Positions 1 to 6,491 of a stretch of 9,528 nucleotides of DNA are shown one piece after another. Below the pieces are notes generated by a model. It worked only from the letters and a program-made list of their open reading frames with translations. It made no database searches and was not told where the DNA came from. The stretch's first letter is position 1; every line of letters starts with the position of its first letter. The DNA is from Planctomycetota bacterium (GTDB lineage Bacteria; Planctomycetota; Phycisphaerae; WQYP01), in NCBI GenBank assembly GCA_021826605.1, contig JAKAZF010000065.1, positions 1 through 9,528 of the forward strand, in the 5' to 3' direction. Position numbers and translations under genes: made by a program.

Positions 1-1
1 T

Positions 2-409
2 AACAGTCAGCTGGTCACACTTCCCGGCGGGGATATGGCCCTGATTGCTCCGGAGGAATGCCGCAGCCATCCGGCAGCCAAAGCGCAAATTGACCTGCTT
101 CAACAGCAGCAGCTTTTCAACCGCGTGGAATTTGTAGATGTGCGGCAGTCCATGCTCAATGGCGGGGGGCCGGCCTGTTTACGCCTGCGCGTCGTGCTGA
201 CTAAAAAGGAACTTGCGGCCATGCATCAAGGTGTGCGTCTTACGCCGCTGCTTTATAAGCAGTTGACGCACTGGGTGCAAAAGCATTATCGCGAGTCTTT
301 GGCTCCTGCTGATCTTGCTGATCCGGCGTTGTTGCGGGAATCGCGGAAAGCGCTGGATGAACTTTCGGCGCTTTTACAGCTTGGCAGTATTTACGATTTT
401 CAGTTGTGA
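2..409 (+). CDS. astB: N-succinylarginine dihydrolase, C-terminal part (5' end outside window)
   Basis: This is the C-terminal ~135 residues of AstB, the cytoplasmic enzyme that hydrolyses N2-succinylarginine to N2-succinylornithine, CO2 and ammonia in the arginine succinyltransferase (AST) pathway. The frame is open from base 2, so the true start lies upstream; the ATG at 35 is internal. Recognition is by strong recall of E. coli AstB. The fragment opens with NSQLVTLPGG, followed by APEECR, then VRQSMLNGGGPACLRLRVVL, then LADPALLRE and the terminal LGSIYDFQL, all matching the AstB C-terminus in order. The Cys in GGGPAC (codon 176-178) corresponds to the family's catalytic nucleophile and is intact. 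The protein ends at the usual place. The catalytic His and Glu should lie upstream and cannot be seen. A stem-loop follows the stop codon. Family assignment is firm; the pathway context (astA, astD) is outside the window. Confidence 0.95.
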   Translation, partial: NSQLVTLPGGDMALIAPEECRSHPAAKAQIDLLQQQQLFNRVEFVDVRQSMLNGGGPACLRLRVVLTKKELAAMHQGVRLTPLLYKQLTHWVQKHYRESLAPADLADPALLRESRKALDELSALLQLGSIYDFQL

Positions 410-432
410 TTGCGTTCAAGACGTTTTGGGCG

Positions 433-468
433 TTGCCGGCATCGGAAGTTCTTTGCCATGCCGGGCAA
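433..468 (+). terminator. Stem-loop after astB, possible terminator or attenuator
   Basis: TTGCCGGCAT (433-442) pairs with ATGCCGGGCAA (458-468), giving ten base pairs with one bulged G and a 15-nt loop. It lies 24 bases after the astB stop and ends 20 bases before the next start codon. The bases that follow (GTTATGTT) are only moderately U-rich, so it is not a textbook intrinsic terminator. It could reduce read-through from astB or shape the leader of the next gene. Confidence 0.4.
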
Positions 469-488
469 GTTATGTTCAAATACCCCCT

Positions 489-2711
489 ATGGCCGAATTG
501 TCACCGCTATCCTCTGATTCTAATAGTCCCTCCCCTGTGTCTCCCGGCGCTGCCGAGCCGCCACGCGGTTTGACGCCGAGGGGGAAATATATTCTTGGGG
601 CGGTGGCGATCTTTCTGCTGGCGCTGGTGGTGTATTGGCCCTTGCATTCGGCCGGATATATATGGGATGACGGCGGCTGGCTGGTGCATAATCATTTTGC
701 CCATCATTGGCGCGGACTATGGAACATCTGGTTTAATCCACATGATTCCATTCAATATTATCCGATGGTCTTTACTGCCTTTAATATCCAATGGCATATC
801 TGGGGCGGCGACGCGTTGGGTTATCATCTGGTGAATATTGTGATGCAGGCGGCCGATGCGGTTTTGCTATGGCGGATTCTTAAGGCTTTAGGCCTGCGTA
901 GCGCCTGGATTGCGGCGTCCATTTGGGCGATTCATCCGGTGCAGGTGGAAACTGTGGGATGGGTGGTAGAACAAAAGAGTCTTCTATCGGCTCTGTTTTT
1001 ATTTCCCGCAGTTCTGGCCTGGACACGTTTTGCGGATTTCACGCGCGACCGGCAGGTTACAGATCCGCTTTTAACCGCACATCAATGGAAATTGTACGCT
1101 CTGGCAACGTTGTCCTTTATTCTCGCGCTGTGTTCGAAAACTGATGCGTGTATTGTTCCGGTGGTGCTGCTTTTTGTACTGGTATGGAAGCGTGGATTTA
1201 TCAATAAACGTGATATTCTGCTGCTGGTACCATGGATGATTCTGGGATTACTGGCGGCTTGTATGACCATTCATATTGAGCATGGGCAGGCGGGAGCCAA
1301 GGGGCACGGTTTTCATTTTTCCCTGGCGCAACATTTTATTATTGCCGGTAAAGACCTGTGGTTTTATCCGTTGAAACTCTTCTGGCCCTGGCCGATGATG
1401 GCGGTTTATCCGCGGTGGCATATCAGCCATCCGGCCGCATGGGAATGGATTTTTCCCATTACCGCCTTTGCGATTCCTCTGATCCTGCTGGCATTTTCCA
1501 GAAAGATTGGACGCGGAGCGTTTGTGGCTGTGTGTGCCTACGGATTGATGATTTCTCCCCTGCTGGGCTTTATTGCCTTTTACACGGAAGAATACACTTT
1601 TGTCGCGGATCATTATCAGTACCTGGCGTGCATCGGGATTATTGTGCTGGTCACGGAGGCCGCGACCGGAATTTTCAGCCGCCTCGGGCGATCTGAAAAA
1701 ACCGCTGACGATCTGAGTCTGCCGACCAACGGGCAAGCGTCGGCTGCGGCATCGGCGAAAGTCGGTGGCATCGGGAGTTGGCTGGGGGCGGCGGTTTCCG
1801 TTCTGGTGTTGCTGACTTTAGGAACCATGACCTGGGCGCAAAGCGAAATTTACACTCCGCCCCTGCGCGTTTGGACGCATAATATCAAATACAGTCCGGA
1901 TTGCTGGCTGGCCATGGAACGCGTGGGCGTGCATGAATATGGGAAAGGTCATGTTGCGGCGGCGCTGCTGCTTTTTCAGCGGGCCAATGAACTGTCGCAT
2001 GGGGGAAATCTGATTGTCAATTCTAATCTGGGTGATGTCTATAGACACCTTGGACAGTATGCCAAAGCCATTCCGTATTATCGCCGATCTCTGGCGGTGG
2101 CTGGGCGGCAGCCTCCGATTATCGCCCACCTGGTAGATTGTTATGAAAAAATCGGTGATTGGCGGCAGGCGTATCAGGATCTTCTGCACGGCGTCCAATT
2201 ATTGCCGCGCTCGGCGGATCTGCAAACGGAATTGGCGTCCATGCTGGCCCGGGCCGGACATGCCAAGCGTGCGGTACCCCATTTTCGGGCGGCGATAAAA
2301 TATGAACCACAGGACACCAAGGCTCTGTTTGGCTTGGCCGAGAGCCTGGACGCAACAGGGCAGTGGCAAAAGGCGATTCCGTTTTACCGTCGGGCGCTTA
2401 AAGCCTCACCGGATTTCGGGCAGGGGCATTTTGCGTATGGAATGGTCCTTCTGCGGCATGGAAAGCCCGCTGCCGCCGCACGGGAATTTCAGACGGTACT
2501 GGCTTTGGGCCGACAACTGCGGCTGGCACATCATACGCTCGGCAAGCATGGGGTGCCCGAGCCGTGGCGGATGCAAACGCATCAGGCTCTGGCGGACGCA
2601 TTGCTGGCGCTGCATCATCCGCAGTTGGCGGCTGCACAGTCTGCAAAGGCCAGAGAGCTTATGCAGCGGCGGAAGCGTTTATCGCCGGTACGTCAAACGC
2701 AGGGAAAATAA
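489..2711 (+). CDS. TMTC-like multi-spanning GT-C glycosyltransferase with C-terminal TPRs (copy 1, 740 aa)
   Basis: This is a probable integral-membrane glycosyltransferase of the TMTC/protein O-mannosyltransferase-like type. Such enzymes usually use a lipid-linked sugar on the extracytoplasmic side; donor and acceptor are unknown here. A hydrophilic Pro/Ser-rich N-terminus (1-30) precedes the first membrane helix (33-50). The first loop carries W59-D60-D61, where GT-C enzymes place catalytic acidic residues, then HHWRG (72-76) and YYPM. Further motifs are HPVQVETVGWV (149-159), SKT (216-218), YPRWH (307-311) and ADHYQYLACIG (373-383). About ten or more hydrophobic helices extend to ~450. 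Five TPR units in perfect 34-residue register occupy 507-676. A polar insert (398-428) before the last helix is absent from copy 2. The ATG at 489 is chosen because it leaves a normal short N-terminus. The frame is open further up, to 315, but that would overlap astB. No clear Shine-Dalgarno is visible. Probably cotranscribed with copy 2. Confidence 0.8.
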   Translation: MAELSPLSSDSNSPSPVSPGAAEPPRGLTPRGKYILGAVAIFLLALVVYWPLHSAGYIWDDGGWLVHNHFAHHWRGLWNIWFNPHDSIQYYPMVFTAFNIQWHIWGGDALGYHLVNIVMQAADAVLLWRILKALGLRSAWIAASIWAIHPVQVETVGWVVEQKSLLSALFLFPAVLAWTRFADFTRDRQVTDPLLTAHQWKLYALATLSFILALCSKTDACIVPVVLLFVLVWKRGFINKRDILLLVPWMILGLLAACMTIHIEHGQAGAKGHGFHFSLAQHFIIAGKDLWFYPLKLFWPWPMMAVYPRWHISHPAAWEWIFPITAFAIPLILLAFSRKIGRGAFVAVCAYGLMISPLLGFIAFYTEEYTFVADHYQYLACIGIIVLVTEAATGIFSRLGRSEKTADDLSLPTNGQASAAASAKVGGIGSWLGAAVSVLVLLTLGTMTWAQSEIYTPPLRVWTHNIKYSPDCWLAMERVGVHEYGKGHVAAALLLFQRANELSHGGNLIVNSNLGDVYRHLGQYAKAIPYYRRSLAVAGRQPPIIAHLVDCYEKIGDWRQAYQDLLHGVQLLPRSADLQTELASMLARAGHAKRAVPHFRAAIKYEPQDTKALFGLAESLDATGQWQKAIPFYRRALKASPDFGQGHFAYGMVLLRHGKPAAAAREFQTVLALGRQLRLAHHTLGKHGVPEPWRMQTHQALADALLALHHPQLAAAQSAKARELMQRRKRLSPVRQTQGK

Positions 2712-2729
2712 GACAATCGAGTGTATTGA

Positions 2730-4565
2730 ATGAAACGAAAAAGCCCCAGCAAGTCCGCGGCACCAACGCCTGAAGCTGCCGCGATCGCAAAGAGTGCCGC
2801 TGAACGAAGCAAGTGGCGCACGATTCTGGCCATTGGCGGCTTGCTTTTGCTGACGCTGGCGGTTTATTATCCGTTGCGCTGGGGCGTGTTTCTCTGGGAT
2901 GACTCTGCCTGGTTGACCAACAATCCGCTGATCCACCACTGGCGGGGTTTTGAAATTTTCTGGTTTTCCACCAAGGCCATGGGTGAAGTGCAATATTATC
3001 CCATGACCTTAAGTCTCCTATCCATTGAATACCATATCTGGGGCCTGCAAACGCTGCCTTATCACCTGGTGAATGTCTTATTTCAGGCCGCCAATGCCAT
3101 TCTCCTCTGGCTGATTCTGCGGAGACTGGAATTTCGTTCCGCGTGGCTGGTGGCTGCACTGTTTGCCATTCATCCGATTCAGGTTGAAACGGTGGGGTGG
3201 GTGGCGGAAGTTAAAAATGTGCTGTCCGGCTTTTTTTACTTTCTGGCGTTGCTTAGTTTTCTAAAATTTATCGATGTCGGGCCGAAAACCCCGGCCACAC
3301 CTGATGGCATTAATTCAGAAAAGCCCTATCAAAATCATCAGCTGTATGTTGTTTCAACGCTCTGCTTTTTATTCGGTTTGCTAAGCAAAACCGCGGTATG
3401 CACACTGCCGGTGGCCATTCTGGTGATTCTCTGGTGGAAAGACCGGTGGCGTGACCGGGAAATTATTCTTCGGCTCATACCCTGGTTCATCATCGCGCTT
3501 ATCATCGGCATGGTGACGATTCATGTAGAGCATACCAGTGTCGGTACGCACGGGGCCGATTGGCGATTTACCATTGGACAACGGATTTTAATCGCGGGGC
3601 ACGCCTTCTGGTTTTATCTGATAAAGTTACTTTGGCCTCACCCGCTACTGATGATTTATCCGCGATGGCATCTGGGCAACAGCATTGGATACATTTGGGC
3701 AATCGCGGCGGTCGCCTTGTTTGCAGGTCTCTGGTTCATGAAGGATCGCATCGGGCGCGGTCCTATGGCCGCGATGCTGTTTTATCTTGTTACCATTGGG
3801 CCGGTGCTGGGCTTTATCACCTTTTATACGCAACTTTACAGCTTTGTTGCGGATCATTATCAGTATCTTGCGTGTATTGGCCCCATGGTCTTGGCCGGCG
3901 AGTTTATTTATTGGGCAACTGATAAGACCGGCCCGTGGAAGCACGCTGTGCCGATTTGGGTTGCCGCGGCTCTGGTGGTGATAGCAGGGTGGATCAGTTT
4001 TAATCAGAGCCGCCTTTATGATTCAGATTACTCACTCTGGCATTATGTTTATCAGCACAATCGGAAGTCATTCATCGTTAAGGCCCTGTATGGAGCTACG
4101 CTGCTGGAGCGGCAGCAATATGGACCGGCCATGACGCAACTTGTTACGGCCAATGCCATGCACCGCCATGCCATTGCAGTGATATTTAATCTGGCGGGGG
4201 GATATATGGTCACGGGACACTACCGTCACGCCTTACATTATTATGGCTGGTATCTCCAGCATGACCCAGGATCCGCTGACGCCTGGACGGATGCCGCTAA
4301 TTGTCTGGTGGCTTTGCGAGCGTATGAGCCGGCGGCGCGGGATCTGGCTGAAGCGTTGAAACTCAAGCCTAATTTTTCGGCTGGGTGGATGGAACTGGCG
4401 CATGTAAGTTATCTCGCGGGGCATTTGAAGTATGCGGAAAAATTTTATCGCCATGCAATTCGCCTTGACCCATCCATGGCCAATGTGAAACTCGCTGTAT
4501 CCGCTAAGATCCTGCCGCAGATTCCTGCTCGATCGGCAACTTCGCGCCCCGCCGGGCACCGCTAA
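2730..4565 (+). CDS. TMTC-like multi-spanning GT-C glycosyltransferase with C-terminal TPRs (copy 2, 611 aa)
   Basis: This is a paralogue of the upstream gene, 18 bp after its stop and so probably in the same transcript. The basic N-terminus (1-30) is followed by a helix at 31-50 and the first-loop W56-D57-D58, then LIHHWRG (67-73), YYPMT, YHLVN, HPIQVETVGWV (148-158), SKT (219-221), YPRWH (310-314) and ADHYQYLACIG (374-384). The order and spacing match copy 1 throughout. The membrane part ends near 424. Three TPR units in exact 34-residue register fill 481-582, two fewer than in copy 1, and a short tail follows. By analogy with TMTC proteins the TPRs should face the periplasm and could hold the acceptor protein; that is inference. 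The Shine-Dalgarno is weak (GAG at 2719-2721). It could instead be a membrane scaffold without transferase activity, but the conserved DD motif argues for catalysis. Confidence 0.8.
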   Translation: MKRKSPSKSAAPTPEAAAIAKSAAERSKWRTILAIGGLLLLTLAVYYPLRWGVFLWDDSAWLTNNPLIHHWRGFEIFWFSTKAMGEVQYYPMTLSLLSIEYHIWGLQTLPYHLVNVLFQAANAILLWLILRRLEFRSAWLVAALFAIHPIQVETVGWVAEVKNVLSGFFYFLALLSFLKFIDVGPKTPATPDGINSEKPYQNHQLYVVSTLCFLFGLLSKTAVCTLPVAILVILWWKDRWRDREIILRLIPWFIIALIIGMVTIHVEHTSVGTHGADWRFTIGQRILIAGHAFWFYLIKLLWPHPLLMIYPRWHLGNSIGYIWAIAAVALFAGLWFMKDRIGRGPMAAMLFYLVTIGPVLGFITFYTQLYSFVADHYQYLACIGPMVLAGEFIYWATDKTGPWKHAVPIWVAAALVVIAGWISFNQSRLYDSDYSLWHYVYQHNRKSFIVKALYGATLLERQQYGPAMTQLVTANAMHRHAIAVIFNLAGGYMVTGHYRHALHYYGWYLQHDPGSADAWTDAANCLVALRAYEPAARDLAEALKLKPNFSAGWMELAHVSYLAGHLKYAEKFYRHAIRLDPSMANVKLAVSAKILPQIPARSATSRPAGHR

Positions 4566-4687
4566 TTCGCGGGACCACCAGGATTTGAGGGTGGAGGCTC
4601 CTGGCCAAACCGCCCCGTGCCCCACGACCTCGCTACACATTCTAAATTCTCGCGGTCGCGGATCTGAACGTTGCGCCAGGATTGAAC

Positions 4688-4737
4688 GTATAAGAAAGTA
4701 ATACAGACTTGCGGAAAGCAGGTAATACTTTGTATAA
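4688..4737. promoter_or_regulatory. Candidate operator: four GTATWA half-sites around the promoter
   Basis: The region contains GTATAA (4688-4693), TAATAC (4699-4704), TAATAC (4723-4728) and GTATAA (4732-4737). TAATAC is the reverse complement of GTATTA, so all four fit GTATWA. They form a convergent pair spaced by 5 bp and a divergent pair spaced by 3 bp, with the -35 between the pairs and the -10 inside the last half-site. Put differently, AAAGTAATAC (4695-4704) and GTAATACTTT (4722-4731) form an inverted repeat with one mismatch. The adjacent gene encodes a ribbon-helix-helix protein. NikR, a metal-sensing RHH regulator, recognises GTATGA/TCATAC half-sites, which are similar. Autoregulation is inferred, not shown. 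Confidence 0.5.
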
Positions 4738-4738
4738 T
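4709..4738 (+). promoter_or_regulatory. Sigma70-type promoter upstream of the RHH regulator
   Basis: A perfect -10 hexamer TATAAT (4733-4738) sits 18 bp downstream of a reasonable -35, TTGCGG (4709-4714). Transcription would start near 4745, leaving a ~45-nt leader before the ATG at 4790. This is the best promoter-like sequence in the window. It lies within repeated GTATWA-type half-sites, which suggests regulation of the downstream gene pair. Confidence 0.65.
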
Positions 4739-4776
4739 ATGCAGAATTAGTTTTATGGGGCGTGGCTTGGAAGCGT

Positions 4777-4783
4777 GAAAGGA
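4777..4783 (+). promoter_or_regulatory. Ribosome binding site deciding the start of the RHH gene
   Basis: GAAAGGA ends 6 bases before the ATG at 4790. A longer reading frame from GTG 4775 would bury this site inside the coding region, so 4790 is preferred. Confidence 0.7.
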
Positions 4784-4789
4784 TGCCTG

Positions 4790-5251
4790 ATGAAAAAAAA
4801 TAAGCGCACCGACAAAATGCCGAAGGACCAGGTCATGGCCTTTAAGGTGGATGCCACACTCGCTGAGCTTCTGGGGGGCGTAAAAAATAAAAGCGAATTA
4901 ATTCGCGATGCGGTGTATGCGTATCTGGGGCATTTATGTCCGTTGTGTGAAGGCAAGGGCACCATTCCGGCCAATCGCAGTCATGAAATTGAACTTCTGC
5001 TTAAGCAGCTTGAATTTGCAACCTGCACCGGCTGTCACACGGCGTTGCCGGTCATGCCGCGATTGCGGAAGCTGGTTAAGACCATGCCCAGGCCGGACCA
5101 GTTGCGGCTGACTGAATTTGAAAAAACTGGTGAATTATTATGTGCGGATTGCTTTGAGAAAGCCGATCAGTGCGCTACCTGCGGGCAGCATGTGCCGCAC
5201 GGGCAGCTTTCATCACATTTGGCTCGCCGTCACGCAGCGGCGAGGAATTAA
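4790..5251 (+). CDS. Ribbon-helix-helix protein with Cys/His-rich zinc-ribbon-like tail, putative metal-responsive regulator (153 aa)
   Basis: This is a probable DNA-binding regulator. Residues ~11-46 look like a ribbon-helix-helix domain: a strand (QVMAFKV), a first helix (ATLAELLGG) and a second helix starting NKSELIRDAVYAYL. The rest is a cysteine-rich region with CPLC (50-53), CTGCH (79-83), CADC (118-121) and CATC (128-131), plus H134, H137, H143 and H148. This is enough for about two zinc-ribbon-type sites. A helical stretch at ~64-76 and a Pro/Lys/Leu-rich segment (86-110) lie between the Cys pairs. The combination recalls NikR in logic (RHH plus metal-binding domain), but the C-terminal part does not look like NikR's ACT-like domain. 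The gene has its own promoter with candidate operator half-sites and sits 83 bp before a putative metal transporter, so it probably controls that gene. It may alternatively be a structural-zinc regulator sensing something else. The exact ligand is unknown. Confidence 0.75.
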   Translation: MKKNKRTDKMPKDQVMAFKVDATLAELLGGVKNKSELIRDAVYAYLGHLCPLCEGKGTIPANRSHEIELLLKQLEFATCTGCHTALPVMPRLRKLVKTMPRPDQLRLTEFEKTGELLCADCFEKADQCATCGQHVPHGQLSSHLARRHAAARN

Positions 5252-5323
5252 TAGGCAACGGTTTCCTGGCGTATGGCGGGTGGTAACAATGCGATGACCC
5301 CCCCATGCGTTTGGTCTTTTGGC

Positions 5324-5330
5324 GAGGTGG
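5324..5330 (+). promoter_or_regulatory. Ribosome binding site deciding the start of the membrane transporter gene
   Basis: GAGGTGG lies 4 bases before ATG 5335 (its GAGG core is 7 bases away). The in-frame ATG at 5305 has only a C-rich stretch (seven C) upstream, so 5335 is preferred. Confidence 0.6.
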
Positions 5331-5334
5331 ACGT

Positions 5335-6318
5335 ATGTCCTGGATGACTCTGGCGAGTATGAATTTGTGGAATCCCAGCGGTGTGGGGATGACGGTGGCA
5401 GCGATTCTGGCTACCGCATTTCTGCTGGGAATGGTGCATGGCATTACCCCTGATGAGCACACCTGGCCGATCACCTTCAGCTACAGTGTGGGCAGCTACA
5501 GTTGGAAGGGGGGAATGCGGGCAGGGCTGCTGTTCTCGCTGGCTTTTACGGTGCAGCGTTCCATTGCTTCGGAACTGGCCTATTTGTTCATCAAGCCTGT
5601 CATGGCGTTAATGGGGGCGGACTGGTTCAACTACTCGGTTTATATTATTGTCGGCACGGTCATGGCGGGTTCGGGAATTTATATTCTGCGGCGCGGAAAA
5701 ATCTGGCATCTGCTGCATACGCATAACATGCTGCATTCCGAAGGCGGTGCAGATCCCCAGGCGGCTCCCTGGTGGATGCCGCTGGTGCATGGGTTTATCG
5801 CCGGCTGGGGCACCGGAGCGTTTGCCATTCTGGTGTATACCGCCCTGGCTCCGCACATGCCCAACGCATACGTCGGATTTGTTCCGGGCATGTTCTTCGG
5901 TTTAGGCACCATGGTCATGCAGGTGATGGTCGGGGGGCTGTTTGGTCAATGGATGGCCAAACGAAAATTCAGCGAAAATGCCCGGGTCATGATTGCCCGG
6001 CTCATGTCAGGACGGGTCTTAACCTGGGGCGGTTTTGGATTTGCTCTGGTCGGGCTAATTGGCCTGATTTTCCCGGCGGTTGGCGATCTTCAGATTAATA
6101 CCGGCATCAAAGTGCATAATTTGGCCCATTTGGGCGTAGGATTTTTCCTGGCGGTCGTCATGCTTTTTGGCGTGGCGGCGGTGGCGTTCTTCAAATCCAT
6201 TCGTGATGTTACCGCCATGGGAACCCATGTGCCGCCGCCCGGCACGGATGCTGATCACGCGTCGTGTGCGCGTCATCACCATCAGGATGAATCAGAGGCA
6301 AAACAAACTTCCCAATAG
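5335..6318 (+). CDS. Putative Ni/Co-type metal transporter, NicO/NiCoT-like multi-spanning membrane protein (327 aa)
   Basis: This is a membrane protein with about seven hydrophobic segments (near 20-36, 63-90, 101-118, 150-172, 179-203, 229-249 and 264-287). The first helix contains H35-G-I-T-P-D40-E41-H42, an H-x4-D-(E)-H arrangement. It resembles the metal-binding H-x4-DH signature of NiCoT permeases and the HGLEPGH-type motif of RcnA/NicO exporters. Other conserved-looking histidines are H128 and H130 in a cytoplasmic or periplasmic loop, H152 in a VHGFIAGWGTGA helix, and HNLAH (261-265). The C-terminus is His/Asp-rich (DADH, then RHHHQDE; residues ~305-320), a typical metal-binding tail. 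It follows the RHH regulator by 83 bp with no obvious separate promoter, suggesting an operon. Direction of transport (uptake or efflux) and metal are not determinable. Membership of a TauE/SafE or LysE-like superfamily is the main alternative. I do not recognise the exact orthologue. Confidence 0.65.
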   Translation: MSWMTLASMNLWNPSGVGMTVAAILATAFLLGMVHGITPDEHTWPITFSYSVGSYSWKGGMRAGLLFSLAFTVQRSIASELAYLFIKPVMALMGADWFNYSVYIIVGTVMAGSGIYILRRGKIWHLLHTHNMLHSEGGADPQAAPWWMPLVHGFIAGWGTGAFAILVYTALAPHMPNAYVGFVPGMFFGLGTMVMQVMVGGLFGQWMAKRKFSENARVMIARLMSGRVLTWGGFGFALVGLIGLIFPAVGDLQINTGIKVHNLAHLGVGFFLAVVMLFGVAAVAFFKSIRDVTAMGTHVPPPGTDADHASCARHHHQDESEAKQTSQ

Positions 6319-6371
6319 TCCTTGTTGAATTTGCCGCTCTGGAGTAATCTATCAGGCGCTGAAATTGTGTT

Positions 6372-6386
6372 GTCGCAAGCAGCGAC
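6372..6386 (+). other. Small GC-rich hairpin in the gap after the transporter gene
   Basis: GTCGC and GCGAC flank a 5-nt loop. It lies in the 173-bp gap between the transporter and the LysM gene. No T-tract follows, so it is a weak terminator candidate at best. I see no convincing promoter in the rest of this gap. Confidence 0.2.
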
Positions 6387-6491
6387 GTGCAAATCAGTCT
6401 GGACCGGTCAGGAAATGGTTGCCGCTGGCGCTAATATGACGGGTTTCCGGTTTTTTCCAGCCAAGCGCAACCACCCTGCGGGAGTATTTCC

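Noticed and set aside
315..488. N-terminal extension of the first TMTC-like protein into astB
   Set aside because: The frame is open, but the extension overlaps astB by 95 bases, has no family resemblance, and the ATG at 489 gives a normal N-terminus before the first membrane helix.
1248..1736. Long minus-strand open frame inside the first TMTC-like gene
   Set aside because: It lies antisense to a clearly conserved coding region, with no ribosome site or recognisable domain.
4575..4604. Terminator after the second TMTC-like gene
   Set aside because: Two competing short stems (CCACC/GGTGG and CCAGGA/TCCTGG) occur, but with no U-tract and a long loop; not convincing.
5294..5347. Short leader frame (17 codons) overlapping the transporter start
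   Set aside because: It has poor ribosome-site spacing and no metal-binding or regulatory pattern; it probably arises by chance around the C-run.
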